Positions 10,550 through 23,569 of a stretch of DNA of 64,000 nt are shown here, piece by piece (positions within the stretch are counted from its first letter, which is position 1; every line of letters starts with the position of its first letter). The stretch lies in assembly GCF_918797505.1 (NCBI RefSeq), contig NC_092798.1, positions 52,386,826 through 52,450,825 of the forward strand. The letters run 5' to 3'. A program made the position numbers and the translations under genes. This DNA comes from Bemisia tabaci (taxonomy: Eukaryota; Arthropoda; Insecta; Hemiptera; Aleyrodidae). Under the pieces are notes generated by a model. It was not told where the DNA came from. It did no database searches and worked only from the letters and a program-made list of their open reading frames with translations.

Positions 10550-12775
10550 TGTTACAAGAAGCTAACCTCCGTAAACCATATTGGGCCGAAGCTGCTAACA
10601 CAGCGGTTTACTTAAAAAATCACAGTCCTCATCGTTCAGTGATAGATAAAACTCCAGAGGAAGCATGGACTGGCAAAAAAGTAGACTTGTCTCATTTAAA
10701 AGTGTTCGGTTGTGTCGCTTATGCACATGTCTCTAAGCAACTTCGTACTAAGTTGGATCCTAAAAGTCAAAAGTGTATTTTTGTCTGTTACTGTGAGAAC
10801 ACCAAAGGCTATCGCCTTATCAATCCCTCCAAACCGCTGAAAATTATTAAGTTACGGGACGTTATCTTTGATGAAGCCTCCATCGGTAGGCAATCCCGAG
10901 ACTCAGCACCGTGTACGTCTTCACAAATTGATAATGTTGAAAAGGGGTTGGCGTCCTTTCCACTCATCGAAACCTCTAAACCTCAGATCCATGACCTACC
11001 GCCTCAAACTCTGGCACCTCATGGTCAGTCTGCAGAAGACTCTGAAAGTGACAGTGACAGTGACTTTGGCATTGCTAATATTTTCTCTGATGAACCATGG
11101 CATCCACAAAGAAATCGGAAACTTCCAGCTAAGTTAGCTGACTATCACTTGTATTTCACTAATTGTAATTCTGTAGGTGAGGGTGATAAAGAGCCAAAAA
11201 CTCTCAAGGAGGCTCTTTCTGGTAAAGATAGTAATAAGTGGGAAATGGCCGTAAAAGATGAATTTGATTCTTTCTGAAGAAATCAAGCATGGACCCTTGT
11301 CAATCATCCCTTAGATAGAAAACCGATTAAATGCAAATGGGTCTTCAAAATTAAAAGAGATTCTGCCAATAATATTGAGCGGTACAAAGCAAGGCTTTGT
11401 GCCAAAGGTTATGATCAGAATGAAGGCTTAGATTATTCTGATATTTACTCCCCGGTTGTTAGACATTCAACAGTTCGCTATTTATTTGCATTAGTAGCTG
11501 AACTCAAGCTAGATATCAATCATTTTGATGTTAGTAATGCATTTCTCTCTAGTAGCTTAGATGAATGTATTTATATGAGCAACCGGAGGGCTTTATAGTT
11601 AAAGGTCAAGAAGACAAAATGTGCTTACTCAATAGAGCCATCTATGGCCTTAAACAAGCATCTAAGCAATTCTATGTCAAGGTTGATGATACTTTAACAA
11701 ACTTAGGATTCACAAAATCTGCTCACCAACCTTGCGTTTTCTTCAAAAGCAATGAATCATCAACCATTATTAATGGTGTTTATGTTGATAACTTCCTTGT
11801 CCTTAATAAATCTGATCAAACTTTTACTCACTTCAAAAAAGAAATTGCAAACAACTTTAACGTAAAGATCTAGGTCCTGTAAAATTGTTCTTAGGAATGA
11901 ATGTAAAACAAGACAAAAATTCCAAAGAAATCATTGTCAATCAGCAAACCTATATTCTTAGACTTCTTGAAAAATTTAACATGTCAGATGCAGATTGTAA
12001 ATCAGTACCTACACCTTTAATGCCTATTAACAATGACGGGAAAAAATCTCAACAGCAAGACAAGAATGAATCACAAACAGAAATGGTCGACATGACTCAT
12101 ATACCCTATCAAAACCTGATTGGAGCACTCATGTATTTTGTTGTAGGTTCTCGCCCCAATATAGCTTAAAGTGTAAGCTTTCTCAGTCAACTCAACAGCT
12201 GTCCTCAGCCAATTCACTGGCAAGGTGCAAAACGGATATTACGCTATTTAAAAGGGACTTTAGATCTCAGCCTTATCTATAAGAAAACTGGTATGCCTAT
12301 CATCGCCTATGCCGATGCTAATTATGCTAATTGCCCCATTGATCGTAAATCCTACACTGGATATCTATTTAAGTTTGGCAATGCTCCAATTTCATGGTGC
12401 AGCAAATAACAGTCGACGGTTGCTCTATCATCCACTGAAGCAGAATACATGAGTATGGCGGAAGCTTCAAAAGAAGCAGTTTATTTATTTAACTTGCATC
12501 ACGAAATACTTAAAATTAAATACAGGATTAGTATTTCAGTATTGAATGACAATCAAAGTGCTCAAGAGTTGGCATCACATACAACTGTTCATCATAGAAC
12601 TAAACATATTGATGTCCGCCACCATTTTATTCGTGAAGCCATCAATAAAAATATCATTAAACTTGAGTATTTACCAACCGATCTCATGATAGCAGATGTT
12701 TTAACTAGAACCCTTAACAAAAGTAAGCATATCTTCTGTGTTGAAAACATGCTGCAGTCAAGAGAACTGCTGTAA
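10550..12775 (+). pseudogene. copia Pol remnant (integrase end, RT, RNase H)
   Basis: The remnant starts inside integrase (LRKPYWAEAANTAVYLKN, then HLKVFGCVAYAHV). It continues with reverse transcriptase (KCKWVFKIKRD, YKARLCAKGYDQ, FDVSNAFLS, LNRAIYGLKQA) and RNase H (SSTEAEYMSM, NDNQSA, HIDVRHHFIRE). Breaks visible: TGA at 11275, a 1-base loss near 11577, another near 11866, TAA at 12167 and TAA at 12407. The RT active site reads YVDN at 11781-11792 instead of YVDD, so the second catalytic aspartate is lost. Protease and the integrase catalytic core are deleted between 10519 and 10550. It is certainly non-functional. Confidence 0.93.
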
Positions 12776-12883
12776 GCCTCTACCAGGTGTTTTTACTCAA
12801 ATTTCTTAATTTGATCATTTTCCTCACTTTTCTCTTTCATCATTTATATATCCCACATTATGTGCATCCAGATTAAGGGGGTG

Positions 12884-13122
12884 TGTTGTAAGGTAGTAAT
12901 ATTAATCCTACTCCTCAGTCTGTAGTCTATAGTCTTAGTTCCGCTATTATCAGTGCGTATGCACTCTCGCCCTCTAGTTACTCAATGTTGCCTACTTCAT
13001 CCTGTTTCTCATTCTATGCTTGTGTGTATTGTCCATCAGTTTCACCCATGTTTTATTGGAATAAAATATGTCTCAAACTTCTTCCTTCAGTGTCGTTGTC
13101 ATGATTTAGACATCTTCCAACA
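12884..13122 (+). repeat. 3' LTR of the copia element
   Basis: Same 239-bp unit as 9686-9924. Unusually, the sequence after it (13123-13191) repeats the primer site and leader that follow the 5' LTR (GGTTATGGGCCTTATAAGG through GTGTTAGTTCG), then departs. Confidence 0.9.
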
Positions 13123-13191
13123 GGTTATGGGCCTTATAAGGAGTTTCGGAGTTCATTTTTTCGCCTCTAACAGCTCGTAAGTGTTAGTTCG

Positions 13192-13769
13192 CGGTCAAAA
13201 CTGTTTTCTTAAAAGGAATGTCTGTTCCATGAAATGAATGAATGCCCGTCGTAAGTGGGTATAAACATAATGATGAATAAGGAGCTTTGATGATTTTGCC
13301 TCGATTCCGCTGCATCCAAACGAAATTGCATCAGTGAATGACTCAATTTTTCCTCGTTTTCACAAGAGATTATTTAGATAATAAGACCACATTAAGTCTC
13401 TGAATGCCCAGGGGAAATTTTGGTCCGTGTAATCGGGGTAATATCAAATATATCTTACATCAAATTAAACCAGAAGACTGGGTTAGTCTGCTTTGGGATT
13501 AGAAGTAGAAAACAACTTGTCGAAAGTCATTCACACTCACCAATTTAAAACGAGTCAACAGGAACAGAAAATGATGCATAGATACACTTCTTCAAAATGT
13601 GCAACATGGAGGTATAATGGCTCATCAGATAGATTGTGATGCATAGATATCCTTCCTCAGAATGGCCAAGATGGAGGTATCATGGATCATCACATAATTT
13701 ACTACCACAGGGACGATACATTCCAAGGGCCTAGAAAGAAATATGAAGAAATAATTCGTAACTGCTGGC
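13192..13769. other. No recognisable gene
   Basis: Unassigned AT-rich sequence between the copia remnant and the foldback. Two short direct repeats around GATGCATAGATA (near 13574 and 13640) are the only structure noticed. Confidence 0.4.
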
Positions 13770-15102
13770 AAAGAGCTTGATGCAAAAACGGCTTTTTTCG
13801 CCCCCCTCTGGAAGTTCTTCAGACTTTGTCTATTGATTACTCATACTTGAGCGCTTCTTTTCCCAAATTTTCAGACTCCCAAAAAATTTTGGCGGGGAGC
13901 TAAGGGGGGTGGAAGTCAAAACCTGTGAACCTCGATATCTCTTGAACAAAGAAAGATATCGAGGTCCGGTTTGGACGAAAAATCGTCGAAAATTGCATAC
14001 TTTAAGATTCTAAAGGTCGAAATTCCGATATCACATTTTTAAGTTAACATATGTGCTTTTTTCCAGTTTTTAGGTCTAGAAAATTTCTTTTAAACGAAAA
14101 ATTTACAAAGATCTCAATTTTTTATTTGAACCAAAACCAGTTTTTTAAATTGTTCGTCTTTTTCTGCATCCAACGAGTGGTCCATTAAGCTGGGGAACCA
14201 AACGGTTCCGGAGTTATAATCGATTGAAGTTTCCGCTCAACGCGCGCCGACCGATTTTCGCGCGCAAAAAAGTCGGATTTGACTGTTATTAGATCAGATT
14301 GAATGTTCAAACTGAGCAAAATGCTTTATTAGGGACTCTTGAGGGTACCTGAGTTCAGAAATTACAGATACTTCCAAATAATTTACGTTTTTAAAATTAC
14401 AGCTCCGCAGCGCTATTTTAGAGGCCCACTGAGCGCCGACCGGCCGCTCAGTGGTCCTGTCCGAAGCTGCAATTTTAAAAACGTGAATTTTTTGGAAGTA
14501 TCGGTAATTTCTGAACTCAGCGACCCTCAAGAGTCCCTACTAAAGCATTTTGCTCAGTTTGAACATTCAATCTGATCTAATAACAGTCAAATTCGACTTT
14601 TTTGCGCGCGAAAATCGGTCGGCGCGCGTTGAGCGGAAACTTCAATCGATTATAACTCCGGAACCGTTTGGTTCCCCAGCTTAATGGACCACTCGTTGGA
14701 TGCAGAAAAAGACGAACAATTTAAAAAACTGGTTTTGGTTCAAATAAAAAATTGAGATCTTTGTAAATTTTTCGTTTAAAAGAAATTTTCTAGACCTAAA
14801 AACTGGAAAAAAGCACATATGTTAACTTAAAATGTGATATCGGAATTTCGACCTTTAGAATCTTAAAGTATGCAATTTTCGACGATTTTTCGTCTAAATC
14901 GGACCTCGATATCTTTCTTTGTTCAAGAGATATCGAGGTTCACAGGTTTTGACTTCCACCCCCGTAGCTCCCCCCCCCCCAAAATTTTTTGGGGGTCTGA
15001 AAATTTGGGAAAAGAAGCGCTCAAGTATGAGTAATCAATAGACAAAGTCTGAAGAACTTCCAGAGGGGGGCGAAAAAAGCCGTTTTTGCATCAAGCTCTT
15101 TT
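13770..15102. repeat. Foldback element, about 630-bp arms and about 60-bp loop
   Basis: The sequence from AAGAGCTTGATGCAAAAACG at 13771 inward is repeated in reverse complement ending at 15102. The arms stay nearly identical up to the loop at about 14405-14465 (GAGGCCCACTGAGCGC and the facing GCTCAGTGGTCC). The two 78-aa frames at 14294-14530 (minus) and 14339-14575 (plus) are simply the same sequence read from each arm. A related truncated copy lies at 6520-6762. No transposase or obvious target duplication is seen. Confidence 0.88.
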
Positions 15103-18062
15103 TAGGATTAGAATTCTGATTCCTAGGACAAACATGATTGTAGATTCATAAACTTTTTACACAATACAAGAAAATTCAATGGAGTCGAGGCATCTTGAAA
15201 TCTAAAGCAACCCGAAAGGAAAATAATAGAAAAAAACAGTAGAAACTGCATTGATGGACCCATTTCAAATCATGCACTGCTTTATAATATTGGGATTATT
15301 CAATTAATCACTGTAATATTTACGAATTCGATTCAGAATGGGTTGATAAAAGCGGTTTATAATGTTTTATTCACAATTTAATTTTTGATGCTTAAATCGT
15401 TTGCAGAATGCCTGACTCTAACACCTATGGCAAGAGGGAGTTCCAAATAGCATCAGTTATCATGAGTGTGTAAAAGAAATGTTTCTATTTAAAGTCGTAT
15501 GTTTGGACTACACTTCAATGCATCCTTGCTTGTTGTGGTTAGCCACTGATTAAACAAATATTCCTAGTTGCCATCTAAATTCAAGGGTTTCTAATCGTCC
15601 TAAACATGCATATTCAACTGCAAATCGAGGGTGAAACTTCAGATATGCTAACTCAGCCTGCAGCATCGCACACCTCCTGCAAAATAAAGTAGAAGGGAAG
15701 ATTGTGTAACATCGCAACCGAGGTGAGCATTTTTGCAGATTCATCGTCGAAATGGAACATTTTTAAGGACAAGGAGGAAAACTGTGTTATGAATTTACTC
15801 TTCTGATTACATATTTCATCCTCGATTTAATTATTCCGAGATTATTCATATAAAAATTATGGAAAATATCGATGCACTGAATTAGCAATTAAAGAGGGAC
15901 GAAAGAAACAAGAAAAAGAGGTGTTCCACTATTTTCCGATGGTAATTGTATGATGAGTTTCAGCATAGGATTGAGCTTGGAGACTGGAGCGGTATTTCTT
16001 GAGTCTCGAGGAATGCTGTCATGGATACGACTCTTGTAGACTGTCGACCTGTGTGCATTGAGGCATCCATCAGGCACTTGGGTTTTTACTTAGACAAGGG
16101 CCAAGGGATGACCCAACACAGCAAGAAGATACATGATAACAGGCGTAGGGGTGCTTCCAGTTTTCGGTGTGTGTCGCCAGATGCTTTCAGCCAGTCTGCT
16201 GACAAAACAAAAGCAATGACTTCGGCCATCTTGAGAATGATGTTAGATGGCGCTCCAGGACATAGATTCAAACTAGTACAACCTAAAAGCAAACATTAAA
16301 ACAATTAGTAAAACTACAAAATATGAGACAATACTTGTAACCCCCACATGGAACTGCGTCATAAAGGTGTTTGGACATTGTGCCGGGTATTTTCTCATCT
16401 AAGAAGAGAAGATAGGGCTGCAAATCAAGGCTCATTCAGAAATCAAAGCAGACATTTTTTGCAAATGGTGCTGGAGACCGACACAATGATCATTATTCAC
16501 CGAGCAGGAAGCTCATTAATTATCCTGAGGCTTCTACTGTGATCATAGCAAAGCTAACTATTTGATGCTGCAGTTTTTCACTGCTTACGGAAGTTCCAGA
16601 GGTTACCCCTTAAGATTTAAAATCAGCACTTTTCCTTAATTTAGATGATTCATCATGGAGAGACGGATTGAAGAACTTTTTTTGTCAATTCCTCAATTTC
16701 CAACCATTCAGGAGGAGTGAGAGAGAGATTTTAGAGACAGGTATCAAAGAGGCACTTACATTGAAATTTAGTTATGCAAACGGTGGACTCGATAGCTGGA
16801 AGTGGGGTAACGGGAGTGAATGAAAAATTTGAGTGATGGGTGAGGAAGGCTTAAAAATTAAGATAATAAATTATTAAGTTTCTTCACTCATCTTCCGAGT
16901 TTTTCTTTGTCATTCCCTACTTGTAGTATTAGCTAGTAGTTAATAGCTCTTGCTGATAGCCACTGCCCACAGATTCGGGTTTAAACTAAAAACTCCATAA
17001 GATGAACATTTTTAGACTCGAAGAAAATTAATACCAAATAGGCGACAAAAGTTTTGCCTCACATGTCGCATTCCAAAACATTTGAGGGTATCGCGTAGAG
17101 GGTCGTGAAAAACAAATTCTCAACGTTTCGCCAAACAATCTCACCTCTAATCAACAAAATTGAAGGCAGCATTTTAATTACATTTTAGACTGACGATTTC
17201 TCACCATCACATCAAAAGAGAAGATGTATAGCTGCGCAATGGGTGCATACCTCATGCCTATGACATTGCCTGGGAGCAACACAGAATCAAGCCCCTGGTC
17301 ATACACTCAGTTCGACTGTTACCATTTGGATGGTTAATGTGACAATCCCCTGGTGTTACATTGCTTTCCATACTTGGTTTGCACCATAAGACTCTTCACC
17401 TATGATAGTTTTAAAAGGGCATGAAAAAATATTTAGCGACCGTAGAGATAAGTGGTAGTACTTACATCTTGCAGATTTCAAATCATTGTGAAACCTGAGA
17501 AAAAAATACTGAGTAACTTAGAACTGTCTTGCTATGAAGTCAAGAACAGCGCAGAAAAGGACTGACAAAGAGACACATGGCCAAAATACAAAATCTTATT
17601 AAAAGTTCACGAATCTCCTGAACTTCAGTTACATTTCTTGAATTTAAAAGTTTAGTTTAAAATCTATTAGCATTAATGGCAGCGAGAATTTTTAAAAAAA
17701 TACTTTTCTGACAGTAGTGTTAAAATCTCAATTTTGAGATCTTCAGAGTCTCAACTGACTCATGACTGGAACAACAGTTCTCTTTTTTTCCAAAACACGG
17801 TAATTTCCCTGTGAAAAGAGCTTGAGTCTGCAATTTTGTATTCTCGTTTCAGAAAGACAGTGATATCGTTTGTGAACAAGATGTTTTCCTACAATCAATG
17901 AAACATCAAAAAATGTTTCTTTCTTTCTTTCCTTCTTTAAATTAACTGCTGACTCTTATCAGGAGAGAAGAATTCAAGCACTTTCAAGGCCTTAAAAAAA
18001 TGTCAAAACCAATCACTTTCGAAGGTCGAACGATCATGAAGATGGGATGACATGATACTTAC
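15103..18062. other. No supported gene
   Basis: Mostly unassigned AT-rich sequence. The next Sra-1 exons expected downstream of 18063 on the minus strand were looked for and not found. A minus-strand stretch near 15560-15682 after TTATTTTGCAG has a coding look (AELAYLKFHPRF, CLGRLETLEFRWQL) but no good donor. A 92-aa plus-strand frame at 16021-16299 shows no family features. Confidence 0.4.
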
Positions 18063-18284
18063 TTTAACCAGCATGTGCTTTTCGGTGGGTGTCAGGTACA
18101 TTTTTGTTTCGAACATGTGCACACACAGATTGACAACATCAAACAGAAGCTCTTCGTAACCGATTATTTTTTCCAAATTCTCTTCCACCGTGTCTTGAAT
18201 TTTGTTCTGTGTAGCAAGAAATTTTTGTTCTGCAACTCCTGCAGGGTGTGTGAATCTGCCATAACTTTCAAGAACTGGGTGGCA
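18063..18284 (-). pseudogene. Sra-1 copy, third recognised exon with frameshift
   Basis: The acceptor is TTTTTTCAG and the donor GTAAGT. The first part reads ATQFLKVMADSHTLQELQN. The frame then changes by one base at AACAAAAATTT, and the second part reads KFLATQNKIQDTVEENLEK, IIGYEELLFDVVN and MYLTPTEKHMLVK. The 222-nt length is one short of what phase requires. One more A in the run would restore the phase, leaving the peptide one residue shorter than CYFIP1. Confidence 0.85.
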
Positions 18285-18839
18285 CTGAAAAAAGAAGGAA
18301 TGGTGTAGAGACTTGTCACGATACTTTTGAGCTACAACGGAGGTTTGATATGAATCAGAAGGAAAGGAGAAAATTGTTCGATGTCAAGGACAAAGGACTC
18401 AACTCTCCTCAATGCGACACAGGGTTGCCACAGAGTTTAGAAAAGGAATTTTTATGCCTCATTTGGGTAAAATTCCTCGACAATTGAAGATATGCCAGAT
18501 GGCTGAAAGACATAGAACTAGGGAAAGAAAAGAAGAGACAAATGTCACATCCAAAAATTGCACCATTCAACAGATACCTACTTACATGCTAACCAATGGC
18601 CAACTGATGATTGATGCATTCAGACTGATGTGACTTTTGTCTCTTCTTTTCCTTCCCCAGTTCTAATTAACTCTAATTAAAACATAAAAGACTTAAATAT
18701 TAATTTTTGGACAGCTCTTGTAGAGACTTTTGCGATATTACTTTTGTATACACATTTTTTAAAAATAATCTTCATTCAGGTACACAGGAGAAAACTTCAA
18801 AATGGAGAAATCTTTTATTACTTCACCGACATTAATTTA

Positions 18840-19097
<258 letters not shown>

Positions 19098-19349
19098 TTA
19101 AAATGTGTAACTAACTTAGAAAACACTTTCACCTACGTTTTTCATGATCAATATGCCCTGTAGTAACTACCCTCCTGGCCACCATCAACGTTGACAATCA
19201 ACTGATGATCGTGGCCACAGAAGCTGCTGAAATCCGGACTGAGCATAAAACATGTTTTTGTTAGTAGAAAGTAAGACTTTCCTAGATGCCATGTACAGTT
19301 TAATACAAGTAAATAAATTGAGGAATAACACCGCTCAACATGGGCTCTG

Positions 19350-20793
19350 TCCTTCGAACCAAACCAATTTTATTCGTTTCCTAGGTGCTAAAGAAGTCCG
19401 AAAATGCCCATATAAACTTCAGGAAAATTGTCTGGTGCTCAGGACGCCGCCATTATGAATTTTTCAAAATTGAGAAAACCCACCATTAGATTTTTGCAAA
19501 TATCTCCACAATGGTTCATCCCACCAAAAAAAAAAAAAAAAAATAACCAGCAGAAAGAACACAAAATTTCCTACGGAAATCATCCTCCCCTGTTTTTTCT
19601 GGCTTACTTCTTTGATCGTAAATTTGACGTTTTCTTCAAAAATTAGCGTTTAAAAAAGCACATTTTTGCTGATTTCAGGAGAAACTTTGCTTCAAATCTC
19701 CAGCCACGATTATCTGAGATAAAAACTGTAATGCTCATTGAAAAGAGCGTAGAATTTACTTCTAAAAAACATATGTCAATAGTTTCTGAACTTGATTTAA
19801 TACCTCATCAGTAGATCACACTAGTCAGTGAGATCAAAAGCCCAAAAGTTCAAAAATTTTCAATCAGAATCAAAACTTGTGAGCTCTAATAAGTACTAAT
19901 ACGAAACTTCCCGTCTTGCAGTACAAAACTTGAGCCTCAAACTTGTGCTTTGATGCCGTTTTGGATTTCGCAAGATTTTCAGTTGGGTTCACTGACTAGT
20001 GTGATCTACTGATGAGGTATAAAAAGACCCAAAAGTATAGATCTCTCGACGTGATCTCACCTTAATATTCCAATGCAAACTGCCTGAGCTGAACACTCTC
20101 CCCCATCAGTTTTGTACTGATCCTCATTAGAGCTCAAAATTGTTGGCTCCGATTGAAAATGTTTGAACTTTTAGGCTCCCCTCCCCCCCTCCATATAGTG
20201 CAGGCCCAGCACTATTTTACCACATTGTTACACAGTTTGAGCCACGGTTTTAGGTTTTTTTCTTCTTTTTTTCTTGATTTCAAAGAAGATGGTTGACAAA
20301 ATCACAATTTGAGAGTGGAGCTAATTAACTGCTGTTTCACAGAATTTAATCAAGTTCAGAAACTATTGACATATGTTTTCTAGAAGTAAATTCTACGCTC
20401 TTTTCAATGAGCATTACAGTTTTTATCTCAGATAATCGTGGCTGGAGATTTGAAGCAAAGTTTCTCCTAAAATCAGCAAAAATGCGCCTTAAATAAGCAA
20501 ATTTTTGAAAAAAACGTCAAATTTACGACCAAAGAAGTGAGCTAGAAAAAACAGGGGAGGATGATTTTCGTAGAAAATTTTGTGTTCTTTCTGCTGGTGT
20601 TTTTGTTGTTTTGGGGGAATGAACCGTTGAGGAGATATTTGCAAAAATCTAATGGTGGGTTTTCTCAATTTTGAAAAATTCAAAATGGTTGCGTCCTAAG
20701 CACCAGACGATTTTCCTGAAGTTTAAATAGGCATTTTCGGACTTCTTTAGCACCTAGGAAACGAAAAAAATTTGTTTGGTTTGATGGACAAAC
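19350..20793. repeat. Foldback element interrupted by other repeats
   Basis: The left arm 19350-19797 (CCTAGGTGCTAAAGAAGTCC through CATATGTCAATAGTTTCTGA) is repeated inverted at 20346-20793, with length changes in A-runs. The spacer has further inverted blocks (AAAAGTTCAAA, GAGCTCTAAT) and one complete small element at 19803-20017. A stretch near 20200-20270 (GGCCCAGCACTATTTTACCA) resembles part of the 4829-6364 foldback arm, so the two are probably related. It lies in the intron between the first and second recognised Sra-1 exons. Confidence 0.75.
19803..20017. mobile_element. MITE with 29-bp perfect TIRs and TA duplication
   Basis: The left end begins CCTCATCAGTAGATCACACT and continues for 29 bp that match the right end exactly in reverse complement. 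TA flanks it on both sides, as expected for a Tc1/mariner-type insertion. It is 215 bp long, has no coding capacity, and is nested in the foldback at 19350-20793. Confidence 0.85.
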
Positions 20794-21996
<1,203 letters not shown>

Positions 21997-22496
21997 NNNN
22001 NNNNNNNNNNNNNNNNNNNNNNNNNNNNNNNNNNNNNNNNNNNNNNNNNNNNNNNNNNNNNNNNNNNNNNNNNNNNNNNNNNNNNNNNNNNNNNNNNNNN
22101 NNNNNNNNNNNNNNNNNNNNNNNNNNNNNNNNNNNNNNNNNNNNNNNNNNNNNNNNNNNNNNNNNNNNNNNNNNNNNNNNNNNNNNNNNNNNNNNNNNNN
22201 NNNNNNNNNNNNNNNNNNNNNNNNNNNNNNNNNNNNNNNNNNNNNNNNNNNNNNNNNNNNNNNNNNNNNNNNNNNNNNNNNNNNNNNNNNNNNNNNNNNN
22301 NNNNNNNNNNNNNNNNNNNNNNNNNNNNNNNNNNNNNNNNNNNNNNNNNNNNNNNNNNNNNNNNNNNNNNNNNNNNNNNNNNNNNNNNNNNNNNNNNNNN
22401 NNNNNNNNNNNNNNNNNNNNNNNNNNNNNNNNNNNNNNNNNNNNNNNNNNNNNNNNNNNNNNNNNNNNNNNNNNNNNNNNNNNNNNNNNNNNNNNN
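21997..22496. other. Assembly gap (500 N)
   Basis: Exactly 500 unknown bases, which looks like a scaffolding placeholder rather than a measured length. Reading frames drawn across it are meaningless. Confidence 0.99.
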
Positions 22497-22670
22497 GGGT
22501 CATAAGACAATGTACCTTAATGATCCAGAAGACTCGGTAGGATTGGTGGCCTGTCCAATCATTATATTTCGAATCTTTTTTTTTATTATGTTTTGTTTTC
22601 TTTCTGATAATGGATTTTATATCTGTGAAAAGTGTAAATAAATAAATAAAGTCTTTCTCCTTATTTTCAG

Positions 22671-22749
22671 GGACGCTGGGAATTTTGTCTATTCTGGCCC
22701 CAGGTGTGGTAAAATGTGTCAGATGAAACGGAACGTGGCTCAACTGTAA
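22671..22749 (+). pseudogene. Broken C2H2 zinc-finger exon (lola-like)
   Basis: After the acceptor TTATTTTCAG comes DAGNFVYSGPRCGKMCQMK then RNVAQL and a stop. This resembles the first finger of BTB/lola-type exons (FxCPRCGKxYxxKxNLxRH). The first Cys is replaced, the His pair is lost, and a stop follows. A GTAAGT overlaps the end. It was probably once a real exon, now dead. Confidence 0.45.
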
Positions 22750-22898
22750 GTACTTTCTCTCCCTGATAAAGTTCTCTTACATAAAAATTTTTATTTTTTT
22801 CTGACACGCAGTGAAGGTTGGTATGAAATTTTCCAAATGTATTCTTTAATAGGTTCCAACATTGGTAAGCATATCCACTTGATCAAGTTTTCAACACT

Positions 22899-23569
22899 AT
22901 GGAATCGAGCTTTTCAGTGCTTGCAATGAAGAAAGAACCTGAGGAGACTGAAACTGCACCAAGTGGATCAATCTCGTCTCCGTTTTAAAGAGAGATATTT
23001 GTCTGGATGAATCAACAGATATATCCATCGAACAGAGCAAATATTTCTCAAGTGAATCAGAAAATGTACTCCCTGTGAAGAGTGAAAATGCGCCGAGTGA
23101 ATGGGTAGATGTACTTGTCGCAAAAAGAGAATTTGACTGCAAAACTGAAATAACCCATGACCTGGTTAGCCGTATGAGCAATGTTGAATTGCTGAGAGAT
23201 GGAGAAGTGTCGGCAATAGCTGTGAAAATTGAGAATCAAAACATCGAAAATGAAAATGTAAACCAAGAGAATGAAGATAGTTCTGCACAGAACGAAGTGT
23301 TTTCTGACATTAACGAAGGAACTCTCTTTAATGACTCTCAAGGTGGCAGAGACTTACAATCCAGTAAATTCAATGTATCAGTGAAGCTTGTTGATATTTT
23401 CTCACTTAATGATCAAAGGCAGGGAAGTGCCCATATAAATTCAAAGCTGTGTCAATGTATTTTTTGCCAACCAATATATGATCATAAGTCTGTGTTGCAA
23501 CTTTTATCAAGAAACCTTTCATGTCAGAAACAAATAATGTCCACTCAATTAAAACATAAATCATCCTAA
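22899..23569 (+). pseudogene. Acidic protein gene remnant with a frame break
   Basis: The frame from 22899 gives MESSFSVLAMKKEPEETETA, then stops at a TAA near 22986. A second frame opens just before the break and runs to 23569. The two appear to carry the same motif: EPEETETAPSG in the first, and VKSENAPSEWVDVLVAKREF in the second. The later part is Asn/Glu-rich (KIENQNIENENVNQENED). It ends with a Cys-x2-Cys and spaced Lys/His region that could be a degenerate zinc finger. I do not recognise the family; similar acidic N-termini precede C2H2 fingers in insect transcription factors. With 22671-22749 it may be one decayed gene. Confidence 0.4.

Larger units (their letters stand above)
9686..13122 (+). 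mobile_element. Degenerate copia-type LTR retrotransposon
   Basis: Two 239-bp LTRs (starting TGTTGTAAGG, ending CCAACA) flank about 2.96 kb. The 5' LTR is followed directly by GGTTATGGGC, the copia-type primer site complementary to an internal part of initiator Met tRNA. A purine tract (AAGGGGGTG) precedes the 3' LTR. Inside are Gag and Pol in the order integrase, reverse transcriptase, RNase H, which defines Ty1/copia. The zinc knuckle, protease and front of integrase are deleted, and the frame is broken several times, so the copy cannot move by itself. I find no matching target duplication at the LTR edges. Confidence 0.93.

Noticed and set aside
14294..14575. Mirror pair of 78-aa frames as genes
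   Set aside because: They are the same palindrome read from both strands; no start context or homology. Kept only as a finding about the foldback.
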